Source: Pithys albifrons albifrons
Lineage: Eukaryota; Chordata; Aves; Passeriformes; Thamnophilidae
Reading direction: 5' to 3'
Length of the DNA stretch: 64,000 nucleotides
Assembly: GCF_047495875.1 (NCBI RefSeq)
Contig: NC_092462.1
Coordinates: forward strand, 38,283,523-38,347,522
A model generated the notes under the pieces. That model ran no database searches and was not told the origin of the DNA. It was given only the letters and a program-made list of their open reading frames with translations. Below are positions 1 to 12,823 of the stretch, piece after piece. How positions within the stretch are numbered: position 1 is the stretch's first letter; the number at the start of each line of letters is the position of its first letter. A program made the position numbers and the translations under genes.

Positions 1-3000
1 TGTCCCTTTGTAAAGTACGTCAAGCTGATAAAATACTGCAGAATTAAATTCCAACAGTGTACACCAGTATTTTATATTTCTCAGATATCTACATCCTATA
101 CAATATAGAAATGCTAGCTGGTGTGATCAACAGTAATGGGAAGGGGAAATGCTTCACCTTTAATTTATGAAAGCACTTATAGGGCATAGGAATAGCCATT
201 CTGGATTAGATCAAAGGCCCAGTCTGTAACAATGACCAGTAGCAGATGTTACAGGAATAAAAGAAAGAGATGGCAACCTCTCCTTTTCTATGCAATCAGA
301 CACTGTAAGTCTATACCACCTGACTTTCCTGCAGAGGGGCACATATGCAAGAAGGTAAAAACTGGCTGATATATTTACCTGTTTATTTAAAGAATTCTGT
401 TTTCAGAATTCTGTTTCATGCTGTGAAGGATTGCAGCCTCTTGACAAAAGACAAAAAGAAATTTTATATATCACTCATATTCACTGAGTCAAGAATGTGA
501 TCCTCTTCAAAGAAGTTATGACATACTAAATGCCAAGATCAAGCAAAAAACCCAAAGTGTAAATCTGAGTTTATTCCTATTGTATCTAATGGAACTGCTG
601 AGATTGCTGTATGTCTGTCATCTTTCAGTGTCAGGGTATGAAACTCACAGACCCATCTAGATAACTGATCCTTATTGAATTGGCAAATTGTAGCTTTGAT
701 TTTTATTTTTATCTAGTATTAAAGGAAAAACAAAAGCTGAATTTAAGAAAGAGAAATCACTTCAATTTTGTGTATTTTTAATATATTCGTTACTGATGGA
801 TGTAATTTCTTGTGGGAGGAGACGCTCATGGTAGTTACATTTGGGCATAAGAAATATGTTTTTATTAGTTTATATAACTCTGGTCTTGCTTTGTCAGTAG
901 ATATTATTTTGAAAAACTAGCAGACTTAAATGAATTCAGATTGAAAGCTTCACTTTCAAGCAATGACAAATGGCTGCCAGCATGCTTGGGGAAAAATATG
1001 TACCTGTTGGATGCAAATAAGAAAAAGGGAGGGATTAAAATCATGGCTAAACTGTGTCTGGTTTGGATCTTGTTGGTCATGTAAAGATCTGATTAAGAGA
1101 ATCTGAGCCTGGGTATTTGTTTATAGGAAGCTATTCTCCAAATTATAATGGGAAAGTCTGAATCTCAAACGGTGGTGAAATTGCTTCAATACATTGTAGC
1201 ATCTGGGCACCAACTTAGAGACAATATCAGGTCTTGTGTAGAAGTGGTACCGCAAAGTGAATTGGTATTCATGTCTTTCAGATTATGTGCCTCCCTAGAT
1301 GAGAAAGGGTTAAGCATTACTTAGGGATGCATGTGAAAATATATGGGTGAAGTAGGAAAAAAAATTCTCTTCTAGCTTGAGCCAGTCCATCTGTTCCTTT
1401 AATTCAGTGGCAGACCTTGATTGGATCCTGGGATCGGCTAGTCACACACTTCATACGGCTTCTCTCTGTAAATTAAATTGTTGGCCTGTGTTACTGAGGG
1501 TTTAGGAAGGTGAGTGATGACCTTGGTTTGAGTATGTTTGTATAGAAACATGTCACTGTAGGGTGATGTCTTTCCTCCAGGGACATAGGGCCCAATACTA
1601 ACCATTTGTTAAGAAAATACCAAAGCTAAACATATCCAGTGTATGAAAGGATCCAACACCCTTGCCAAGTGTAACTTTCACTCATCTTTGAAACATCAAT
1701 CTACAATGTATTTTAAAGGTTATTTTTAGCACTTGTCTTTTAAACTGTTTCCCATCTGATGTTAACATCTTGCAACTTTCAAACTAATATGAGTTATTTT
1801 TATTATTAAAATGGGAAATCTCTTTAATATAGTGTAGTATGGCAATATGTTTAAGATATATTTTTAAAAGAAGATCAAAAATAATATTTATTCTCAAGAA
1901 TCAGGATACATAATTCCAGAGAAGTCCCACAATGCTTTCAAGTTCTGTGTTTCTTTATATAGCAAAGATTAAAAGTAAAATTTTAATGACAATATAGTTC
2001 TACTTTATTCCATCTTTCCTGAAGTATTTTCCCAGAAGTGGTCTATATTCCTCAGTTCTGACACATGTATATTTTTCTTTGGAGAATCGGTTGTGGTTAT
2101 GCAGTTGCTGGAGAAAGGTCTGCCGCTAAAAGGCAGGAATTATCCTGCAGCATGTATTTTGAAATAATGAGTAAGGAGTTCAGTCATATCAGTAGTATTC
2201 TTTAGTTTGTGAAGCTCACAAGAAAACAAGAAGAGATAAATTCAGATTAGAACCAGATTTTTCAAGCCAGGTAGTCTTAAAACTGAATTCCTAACTGTGG
2301 ATTTAAGTTTGAACTTTAGTCATCTCAGTCTGAAAATGTTGGCCTTGTTTAATATTCCTATTGAGGATTGATTAATGTATACTCAGGATGTTTTTCCATA
2401 CAGCCAGTCTATAAATGTTACCTTTCTAAAGTTCAGCCCAAGCTTACTTGGTATATCTTTAAATAATTTATCTTCCTTCCCTATGCTTTTTAAATATTTT
2501 AGCCTATTTTAGTTTGTGAAACAGTTGTGAAATTGATGATTCAGTGTTAGAGCTTCTCCATGGGTATGAGGAGTAGCTGGAGCAGGGGATAGCCTTTGTT
2601 TAAACAGAAAACGATGCAATTTTATCCCCATCAGAGTCAATGGGAGCGTTTCTGCTGGATTCCACATGGCCTGGATTTTACCCAGGTATCCACCTTTGGT
2701 CTTAAATGATGTAAATCAAGCATGACTGCACCAAAGACTGTGAGGATGCAAAATGCAAGACTGGTATGTGAAGGGAAATCAAACCAAAACCAGTCAGAAC
2801 AACTATGAAAAGCTGGTCAAAGAAATTAAAGGAAGGTGTATTAGAGGAGGGTGCATTTTAGCATTTTCTACCCTGCAAAATTTTCTCAGAAAATGTGTTT
2901 CAGGAAAGACTATAAGGAAACATTCCCAATGGATGGCATAGGAAGTAAATTATAAAAATGCTGTGTATGTCAGGTTTTTTGGTGTCGCACAATAAATGGC

Positions 3001-6000
3001 TAAAGAAGTTAGCTAAAACTGATCATGAACCATTTCTAAATGTCTCCTTTCCTCCACATGTAAACAACCTTTTTGTCATACCTGCTCACTCCAACATAAG
3101 CAGAAACCCACCAACATATTTTAGCAGTTCTTCTGTTGCAACTGTGCCCTTTAATTTCATCTGTTTAAAGAACTGTATTAGTTAAGAATGACAATGCAAA
3201 ACATGCACTCAAGCTCTTCAGCTGAAAATAATCTTAATTTACTATCAGTTTTGGATATTTTTTTCGATACTGTCATTCCATTGCTTTTGACTTAAGTCAA
3301 AGCATAAAATAAATATATTTGAGTAGAAGAGCAGAAACTAAAGGTCATTTTATTGAAGAAAAAATATGTACTTTATTTGAGCCAGCCCTGAAGAATAGAA
3401 TAAAAGATTGGACAGATGTTTGGAGGAATGTTTTCTGGGTGAGAAAACACTTTTAATGCAATAAATTAATAAACATCTAAATAAACAGAATAAAATATTA
3501 AGTGCATTCTGTTTTATATAGAGCACAAAGAAGAAAATAACAAACCCTTTTAACAACAGTCAGGATATTATTCCAGAAATAACTTAAAGAGATGCAAAAG
3601 ACTGTGTGGTGAGAGGAATGCAGCTAAATACCTTTGGTGTAGGGAAAATGATCTGCAGTAGTCAGGTGAAAACCACCTATACCCCCTTCCTTCAAGAACA
3701 AAACTCCACTTCGTGACAACTATCAGACTCTAATGAAAAGAAATCAAACCCTTTAAAACCCTCTTAAGAGCAGAGAATTCTCCAGCTTTGAGTTTTTCCA
3801 TCAGGAACAGAAAGGCACATTAGAGTGTCCTGAGAAATCTAGTCATGCCAGCCAAACTCCAGAGGTGTGTGTTGGGGCTGGTTAACATCTTGATTTTAGT
3901 TTCAGATAGCATGGTGGGCTGGGAGTTGAAGCAGTGGATAAGGTGGACTCTGTTATGAGGAAGGTTTGCTTCAAAGCAGAGAAGTAGGTGGGTGAGGTGG
4001 TCACCTCTGAAATTGCCTCAACTTGAGGCATCAAAACCTGTGGACTGATCGGGTCAGAGCTCAGATTGCAGCATCCCTGTCTCTCCTACCTACTGTAGGC
4101 TATTTTTCTGTAGCAAAAAGTTTTGTGAGTTTTTATTCCTCAGAGAGAAGAAAAATACTGAAATCTCCCACAAACTAGAAAGCTCCTCACAATTTGGGCT
4201 AGCAGCAAATGCCATAACTCAGCTAAAAACTGAAATCATCAGATGCTGAAGATGTGCTAGATCTGTAAACACTTCAGACTTTTCTTGTGACAGAAACTCC
4301 TCCTTTACCAGGGACTACTCAGGTACCCAGTCACTATCCTTACCTGCGGAAGGAAGATAGTTCCCCACCTGAGATCACCCCAATTGCCACACAGATGGAG
4401 CATCTTTTGCATAGTATTTGGAGAACAGCTGTTCCTTCAGCTTCTCTATTTCTTGCTCTGTTTCCTGTCATTGCCTTTTGCTGCCAGGTCTGAGGAAGAA
4501 TGAATTTCTACCGGGACAGTGGTTAAATATAAAAGAAGGAAGAAATAGTTGAATTTATTTACCTTTATCTCTGGTAGAACAAAGTGAATGAAGTAAATGG
4601 GACAATAGGCTCTACAAAGAAGCATTTTGAACAGAGATGATAATATAAAAGGTCAGAATTATCTTGCTCCTATTTTTTCTTTCTTCTAGTTGTGTGGATT
4701 TGGCATAATTGTAAGAGATTTTTAACAACATGTTAGCTTACCTCAGTTTAAAAAGCAAAAGCTGTCTTTCCTTAGGGCCTGTTACTGTGTGCTCCCAGAC
4801 AGAGGAGAGGTGCATGGGCTTAAGGCTGTTTATACGTGACACTTTAAGTAAATTTACAATCCTGTTTCAGTACTTCAGTGAGCTCTTGTCTATAAGAAAT
4901 TTTAATGTGCCTTGTCATTCACTTGTCAGATATGTGTATTTTTAAACTGATTAATACAAATCAGGGAAAATTTTGGTTTCATCTGTATAGTTATATCTAT
5001 AGGGGCTTACAGCTTTTTCTCTCAATAACCTGTCAGTAATACAAAACTTCCAAACTCATATTTATTATTATATTCATCACCTGTATGGTAACTTGGATGA
5101 ATAATTTTTTGCCTTGTTTAGTACCAGCATCCTTAGATGATGTATATTTCCATAACCACAAGACCTGAGCAACAAGAAGGACTAAACAAAAAAGCAGTGG
5201 CAGGAAGGGTATGAGAGATCTTCTTGCATTGTGTTTAAGGATTAACTTTGGAGAAAAAAAAAATAGAAACACCTTGAACACTTCAGATTTTTAAAAATAT
5301 TTGGGAATTTGATGGTATAGCTATGTTCACTGCATCCTTTAACTTTTTTTTTGTTCTTTAAGTAAAATGTGACGTATGCAATTATTTCAGTCTCAGATCC
5401 TCCCTAGAATTAATTTTTGGGTAAAGAATAAAAAGTATATGGCTCAGTACCACTTGCAGAAAGGAAAATAATTGTTTCAAATTTTAAACCAGATTTTCTT
5501 CAAATGTAATTTTAGTCATTTTTTAAGGGAAAGTCTGCAGATGTCAGGCAATCTTCATGTGCATGCCTGTGAATATATTTCTATTTTATTAATAGTTTAA
5601 TATTGCTGCTAAGTACTTAAAAGCTGTAGGCAAAAATGTTGATGCAATTCTATGTCAAGTAAAAGATGTTGTAAACAGAAGGCAGGTTGAGCTTTCAAAA
5701 CCAGATTTGGACACAGTTTTTTCAAAAGCTGATAATTTACTTTCCTTTGTCCTATTCTAAAGATTAAAATAATATGTGAAATTCTGGCACATTTGATGTC
5801 TGAACTTGTCTCACCATTTTCCCAAACTGAGGTGTTTGGATTTGTATTCTGATCGACTTCTTCTATAACAAGTTATCAGAATGTCTCCTGGCAGGTTATC
5901 TGAGTCTTTCCACAGCACATTTAATTTTTTGGTGACAATTTTTTGTCTCTGTTAAAATTCATTTAAGAAAACCCTAAAGCAGTGGAGTACCTAAAGAACA

Positions 6001-7319
6001 GGTACTTCTCTGCCTCTTTTCCTTTAGAATTTAATTCAAGCTGAATTTTAGTCTTATTGCTCTTTCCCTTCCCTGTGTGGCAATCTCCTGGAGAAATGCT
6101 GGCATCAGGGGATATTAGCATGGAAACATAACCCCAGGATTACATTGATGCAAGAGGCAGGAGATAGAGCAGAGGGCAATGAGTGAGAGCTGGGGAAAAA
6201 ATTGGTGTGGAGAGAGAAATTAGACCAGCCACCTCTGAATTTCCTTTTCTGTCATGTGGCACTAGACACACAGATTCCCACCTCCTCCTTAAAACAAGAG
6301 AGGAAAAAAAAAACCAAGGTAGGCTAAATCAAGCACACTGATTGTCATTATGAAATCAAAAGCAGCATTTGGACCTGTTCTGCAGCCCAGGCACTTTTGG
6401 GTATAAATTTCAATGTTCAGTAGTTGAACCACCATAATGGCAAGGAGGAGTTGACTATGGGGGTTTTGTTGTCTGTACAGAAAAAAACCTTGGAAATTAT
6501 ATGCAACACCAACATTAAACAGATCCTGAAATTGAAAAATCTAGGGTTTGAAAATGGAAACAACAAATTTATACACTATATCTTTCTGCAATCTGAACTC
6601 CACAATCTGTTATAATGTGCATGTGCATTAAGTTGTGACTTTTAGTTTTGCTAACTCACAAGCTGCAAAAATAAGCAGTGTCAAATTTTTATCATAGTGG
6701 TGATTTGCACATATACGAACAAGGAACTTTCTAACACAGAAACTCCTATGTTAGAGTTGAAAGAATGATCTCTTCACTTAATATACTTTCTGATACATAG
6801 CTTTAGATCTAACATGAAGACCCTAATTTTTTTTTCTTAAGTCCCCTGTAAGCATCATCAAGATTTTAGAACTTGAGGAAAAAAAAGTGTAATACAATCA
6901 GAAGCTAAGTCAGTAGTAGTTTAAGATGGTTAACGCTTTCCAAACTCAGAAAAGTAGTAATTTAAACCATCTTACTTCTGTAGTTATGGCAGAATGATAA
7001 ATTTATTAAGCACAACTGAAATAATCAAAATGCTTTCAAATAATTCTGAAATAATAATTGAAAATAGTTTTCTATCTCCTGACATGTTAAATAATGATCT
7101 TGGGAGAGAAAATGAAGATAAGTAATAGAAAATAATGTACTACAGTGATAAATCACTTGTTTCCTATTAATGTTACAGAAAATTGTACTGAAATTTTATG
7201 ATGTTTAATGACAAATATGAACTTTTTTTTGCTTCCTTTTAATTCAACACTTAGTTGAAATTGATAGCTCTTGAACAGCATAGAATATGTGAGTAGTAGT
7301 TTATTTGAGAAGTTTCTAT
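1..7319. other. Gene-poor AT-rich sequence
   Basis: No gene, RNA or repeat family is recognised. Open frames stay below about 85 codons, have no family resemblance and occur on both strands. The only local pattern noted is a short direct repeat of AGAATTCTGTTT at 391-402 and 405-416. Confidence 0.7.
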
Positions 7320-7332
7320 TGCCATCTAGTGG
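7320..7332 (-). promoter_or_regulatory. CTCF-type binding motif
   Basis: On the minus strand the sequence is CCACTAGATGGCA, which fits the CTCF core CCASYAGRKGGCR at every position. It is a sequence match only, and occupancy is not known. Confidence 0.5.
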
Positions 7333-8789
7333 CTCCCACCCTCCTCCCCTGTGCACCAGCTAGGATTTCCAAAGGGTTCTCAGCTGTCTGGAGCAAATGG
7401 GTTTGCCGGCTGATAAGAGAGGGAGCGGTGCAATTCTTTAAACTTTTTAGACACGTTAAAAAGAAAGGTGTAAATATAAATTTCCCCATTATATGGACTG
7501 AAAACGAATTCTTTGAATATATAAATATCCCCCCAGCTGACAGAAATTAAGAACCGATACAGTATTAAGAACCATACAGTAACTTAGTAATGAGCATTAC
7601 TTTGAAAAAGACAAGCTTATAAAGATATGCTTTTTTGGTTGTTGTATGAAACCCATGATATGGATTTGATGTGATTATGTCTTGCCTGAGTTTTAATCTT
7701 CTAAAGTTCTCTCTGATTTCTGTTGTATTGATCAATTTTTACCTATGGAGAAAAACCTGCTTTGGCTCTTATAAAAAGAGTGAGAAATTCATGTTGGTCT
7801 TGATAAGGCATGTTGAGATAGATTGTCAGAGATATGAAGTCTTCAGTTTTCTTTGCTTTTCTTGATAAGGGTAAATGCAAACCTTGTTGGTGCTTTCAAT
7901 ACTGCACTCTGAGAGTTAAAATAGAAATGAGTAAGAGTCTTAATACCTCATACTCATGCCACTGTAAAATCTGAGGGTTCACTGAAGCCAGTGGAGGTAC
8001 TCATGTCTATGGAGGTAAGACTTGCTGTAAATTAAATTAGAATGAAACCCATAAACCTAAATAATGTCCAGAATCTTTTCATTGTATCTGGTCTCATGTG
8101 GATAGTACAGTACTGTAATGCAGATTATAATACATAACACCTATATGTAAGAGCTCCTTGTATTGGAGTTTTATTTCTCCATGGGACAGTTTTTCAGAAT
8201 GTGCTTCCTTTTGTATAAAAATTTTCCTCTATAAAACTTACTTTTTTTTTAAATTTCAGTATAGGCTAGAAAATGTTATTTTTATTTCTCAAAAGTTCTA
8301 TTTTAAGAACAAGTAAAAATTGTAAGGAATAATTTTTGCCTTCACTGCTTAAACAGAAATAGTATATTCTGAGTGATAACCACTCCTCCTTTTAAAATAA
8401 ACCACACACTTTTGTCTTGGCAGACACTCAGCTCTAGAAGACTTATCTGCTTGTAAAGTTTTCCTTTGCATACATGGTCAGTTGGTTTAAATACATTTTA
8501 AAAGTATGGAGCAAACTACAGAATGGAAAAAATTGTGAAGATTTTGATATATATTCTGGCTTTAATGTGTGAATATGCAATTAACTCTCTCTTTTCTGGT
8601 GAGTGGTTCATTCCCCTGGATTTGGTATGTCTTTTTAGTTACAAGAATTGCCCATCTGAAACTTTTACATCCTACAAACGGAGGCTTTTCTGAATATTTT
8701 TAGTGCACAAATTGGCTGGGAAAAGGACTGCTATGAGCCTGACATGGAACTCAGAGACATGCATTAATTTTCACATTCAGACAAATCCT

Positions 8790-8990
8790 GCCTCTGTAAC
8801 CTTGACCAGTTCCTGTAGGCTCATTATTTTCAATACTTTAAAAACATTTTAAGAGGTACTTTTTAAGTGCTCTTCTGCCTCAGTTGTCCACCTATAAAAT
8901 AACATGCTCCACAGTAGCACTTCTATTCCCTGTCTTGTGCTTGTTTATGCAGGGTATTTAGGAAGAGCAAAGCACTTACCTGGCTTTTGT
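8790..8990 (+). repeat. Possible MIR/CORE-type SINE fossil
   Basis: CTCTGTAACCTTGACCAGTT and, after an insertion-like gap, GCCTCAGTTGTCCACCTATAAAATAAC resemble the MIR segments around 'tgaccttgggcaagt' and 'cctcagtttcctcatctgtaaaat'. A weaker echo (CAAAGCACTTACCTGGC) follows near 8970. The similarity was judged by eye and is diverged, as expected for this very old family. Confidence 0.4.
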
Positions 8991-9861
8991 CTCTGCAAAT
9001 CCCTCTGAAAGACTGAAACGTTTTGGAGGTTCAGTCTGTCCTCTCACAAGAGGATCTACCTCAGTTAAAACCAGGAGGCCCCATACTGGGTTTAGCCTTT
9101 GAGCTGCTGCCACATTTTAAGCAGTAAAATAGAACAGGAAACCAATGTGAGTGGTCATTCTTCAAACTGAGTGTGGTTTATTTGCACTGAAACTTCTAAT
9201 TGCAGAACAAGTAATTGCAATGACTGTACCCTAAGAAATAAAAACAGCTGATGGAAGAGACAGTACACTTCAGTGAGGATATCAGGGCTATCTGCCAGTC
9301 CTGCAACCATGCTTGCTTGATAGCTCCAGGACAGGAGCTAAGCTGATGTCTCTAGGAACAGCAGAATCTCCAGTGACTCCTGATGGAAAGTAGAGCCAGT
9401 AAGAGCCATCAGTGACTTGTAATGCCAATTTTCTTACTTAAATGCAATTGATATATCTGTCTAGGTATATCTGTATATCACACTTTCAGCAAGCATGGGT
9501 AGTGCCCTTCCCGAATATTTGTTCGTGAAGACTAGCCATGATGTCTGTATACACACGAACAGTTGAATCTGGAAAAGGTTGCCCGCATTCTCAGTTGACA
9601 GGGAAAATTTTCAGTGTTCTCTTGCATTATTTCTTGAAAGGTTTCAAAGTTCATTATTCTATGGGCTTTAGTAAGAAAATCAATTTAACATTAGATTTTT
9701 GGTTTTTATTTCTTTTATTGTCTCTAGAGGCATTTTTCGTTGAATGACCTGCCTAGGCTAATGCAATAACCATCTTTGAAACATACTTTAAGTGTTTTGT
9801 TTATGCCATATTTCAGATTACATGTTGTGGGGTTATTTTGCTGAGTGAATTTAAACTCTGT

Positions 9862-9958
9862 GTTTTATTTTGGTGTTTGGGGTCGGGTTGGGGTTTTTGT
9901 TTCATTTTTGATTTTGGTTTAGTTTTTTGTTTGGTTGGATGGTTGGTTGGTTTTTTTA
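9862..9958. repeat. G/T low-complexity tract with (GGTT)n
   Basis: The plus strand is almost only T and G, ending in GGATGGTTGGTTGGTTTTTT. It is the mirror composition of the CAAA tracts elsewhere in the window. Confidence 0.85.
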
Positions 9959-11200
9959 ATGGGAAACACAGCTTCCAAATGCAAGACGTTTTCTTCTCAA
10001 ATAACACAACAAAAAACCCTTACCAGGTTATATATTTAAATCTGTCTGTTGTGTTTCAGTATGAAAAGCACGAATACCTTAGTTTTAGGAGTGCTAGTAG
10101 CCACCTGCAAAATTTGTCTGATTAAAGACAGGAGTCAATGGAAAATTGAAGTTTTCTTTACAGCTCAGTAATATGATAAATTTCCCAAGTGCTCTGGGAT
10201 GCCAGATTAAACTGTAGTTTACAGGGTTAGGCATTTGTGCCAGGTAGCTGGTATTGTGCTTCCACAAAGCAGTCACACTCCAGACAAATGTAAACTTTAC
10301 AAGCGCTGACGCTGGAATGGCTGTGTTTAAAGCTACAGAAGTCTAAGAAAAAAATTCTGTAAGGTCATAACATATAAAAACTTGACAGCTAACTGGTAGG
10401 GTGAGAAGGTCACAGGGAAGTGCTGGTCACTTGGATGCCTGAGATTGTAAATATCTTTTTGAAATATGACATTTTATGCAGCTGCAGTGAGTGAATAAAA
10501 AAAAGAATGAGACATGGGAAAAGATTGAAATGGTTGAGTTACAAGAGATGTAAGTGCTTCTAGTTGTTCAGTTGTTCAGACTCAATAATTGATGATGAGT
10601 TTTTCTGAGTCTCTGGGTTGCCATGCGTATAGATGCTCATCACAGCAGCCCTCTGGAATGAGCTCAGGTGAGTTCAGAAGTTGTGCCTCTGCATAGATAT
10701 ATGACTGAGTCTTGTTCAGGTCCTCACCAGAAATCCCCGGTACCATAACTGGTACCATGTTGTGTGCTGTAAATATTTTCTTATTGACATAGGATATTCT
10801 GCAAAGTGGGAAAAGACTATTTTACTTAACAAAAATAGGCATGTTCATGGAATTTTGGTTATATGCTATAATTTTGGAGGTTAAAGTCAATACTATAGAA
10901 GCTTCTGAGATGTCTGGGCTACCAGCTGGTGGTGTGCAGTGTATCTTCTAGTTAGCTCTGGGCAACACAGTCTTACTGCAGTTCATTCAGGTTCAGCACG
11001 TTTGAGAGGGCTGGGTAGGTGACTACCTCCTTGGCCTAGATACACCTGTTCTGCTTGGGATATCCCCTGCTCACGTCAAGAGGAAGATGAAGACATACCG
11101 CCTGCTCATTGTCCTTGCTGTGACCTGGTGAATGGACAAATAAGCGTTATCAGGCTTCAGGTTTCCACCTTCACATCTTCTCTCAGTACTGATATAGTAG

Positions 11201-11975
11201 GTGTCCTGGGTTGAGCTGGCAAAACCCCAACTGTCCAGGACAGGGTGAAAAGGGTTCCTCCTCCCCCCAACCAGCCAAGGGAAAAAGAAGAGGGAGAGAG
11301 GAAAAAAAAACTTCCAAAGCCAGGTCTATGCTGAAACTAACTATATGTATTCATACAGAAAGGAGAAAATTAAGAGGATACTACAATATAACACACACTT
11401 ACACAAGTTATGTATAACAAGAAATAACTTCCCACTTCCCAGTAAACACAAATTCTACCATTTTAACTACAAATCATTCTAGAGATGTTGGTTCTTCAGA
11501 GACAGACTTAAGCAGAGAGAAAAGCTAAGAACAAACATTTTACTTCGCTCAGATAACATGATGTTAAGCCGGTGCTCTGAGCTTGGGCCTCCCCATCCCT
11601 CCTGGGACAGCAGAGTGTCTTGCTGGCACCACAGCTGTGAAGCAACTGACCAAGCCACACCCACACACCAGCTCTTACCCCTTTTGAGATGATGCAATAT
11701 GGTATGGAATACAATATTATTGGCTAGAAGAAGTCAGCTGTTAGCTAGCTCAGCCCAGCTCAAGTCAGCTGACAATTCCCAGGCCTAGCTGAACTTTAAA
11801 ACCTAAATTTAGGCCCACCTGGCTAAACCCATAACATATTCCACCCCTTATTCCATACCATATTACATCACTCATATCTTCAATTTATCTATTCCCGCGC
11901 TTAAAGTCTTCGTTCTTTCCAGGGCTGTCTTCCACCCCTCCATAAAGTCTCAGATTTGGCAAAGTGCATAATTTA
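11201..11975 (+). mobile_element. Endogenous retrovirus LTR, probably solo and degraded
   Basis: The left end TGTCCTGGGTTGAGCTGG closely resembles the start of avian ERV LTRs as I know them (TGTCCTGGTTT-AGCTGG types). Near 11849-11870, TATTCCATACCATATTACATCA matches the promoter-proximal block of such LTRs, where a CRE-like TGACGTCA normally sits. Here it reads TTACATCA, so the site is broken. The TATA region is unclear. AGTAGG directly precedes the left end (11195-11200) and recurs at 11975-11980, a possible target duplication. If so, the right end lacks the standard CA, so the right boundary is tentative. No gag, pol or env sequence flanks it, which suggests a solo LTR. Confidence 0.6.
11686..11873. 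repeat. Long inverted repeat inside the LTR
   Basis: The arm at 11686-11711 (core GATGCAATATGGTATGGAAT) is the reverse complement of 11849-11873 with one substitution and one 1-bp indel. The roughly 140-bp spacer includes the CAGCTGTTAGCTAGCTCAGC stretch. The right arm coincides with the promoter-proximal LTR block, so the left arm is a reversed copy of it. Confidence 0.7.
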
Positions 11976-12573
11976 AATGAGTAGGCAGGTGAGTTTCCTC
12001 CTTAGTGAGGCAAAGCATGCATTTAAATCCTATTAAAGCTTGTTGGGATTAATCATATACTTGAAGTTTGGTGGAGTTGAAACACGGAATTGGAAAATTA
12101 TATTGAAGAAATGCAATTCTGCCTACTGGTTTAACAAAGGACTGACTGTACGCTCATGCTTGTGTGGATTCTAGCTGCAGTACTTTACTGACAAAAATGT
12201 CCCAATACAGACAGGTGACATTATTACAGAGGATTGACATTCTTTGCAGGTAGATTAGGATTTAGTTAGATCCTAATCATCTTTATTCACCAGCAAATTT
12301 GCCAAAGTTACATCCTAAGCACAAACATGAGATTTTCCTCCAACAAATTCTGGGCCCAGTACAAGCATTTGGCAGAGAGGGAGAAATGTCAGTCTACTCT
12401 GAATACAGTTTGCATTTGAAATGGTATTTTCTAAAAACTCATTCTCCTGGTAGATTAACTTTGCTAAAAAAAGTCTCAAGCACTAAGTTTGAGAAGGAAA
12501 GTGAAGGGTCATCCCATGCTCAGTGAAAAGATGAGTTGGGTTTGGATTTGTTTAATATAAATATTCTGAGGTT

Positions 12574-12598
12574 AAACAAACAAACAAACCAACAAACA
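12574..12598. repeat. (CAAA)n tract
   Basis: Short run of CAAA units with CCAA variants. Confidence 0.85.
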
Positions 12599-12799
12599 TC
12601 GTGAACTGCCTCCCTTCAGCCAACACCATCACTGATTTTCCAATAATTGATGATTCTAAAATTCCCTCTGGGAACAGCAAGTCATGATGATGAGGTGGAG
12701 AAAAAAAGCACCATTGCTATTAGGCCCCCTGGGTTCTGTTCTGCCTTGCTCTCTGATGACACAAAGTTCATTTCCTGACTTCTGGAGGGATGAGAGGGG

Positions 12800-12823
12800 A
12801 AAAAAAAAAGAAAGAAAGAAAAC
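12800..12823. repeat. A-rich (GAAA)n tract
   Basis: A run of A leads into GAAAGAAAGAAA. Confidence 0.85.

Larger units (their letters stand above)
7333..11194. other. Gene-poor sequence between the CTCF motif and the LTR
   Basis: Apart from the MIR-like fossil and the G/T tract listed separately, nothing is recognised. Open frames are short and one follows the G/T low-complexity run. Confidence 0.65.

Noticed and set aside
12725..12733. CTCF-like GGCCCCCTGG words here and at 21147
   Set aside because: Only the AGGGGGC half of the motif fits, and the CCA side does not match in either case.
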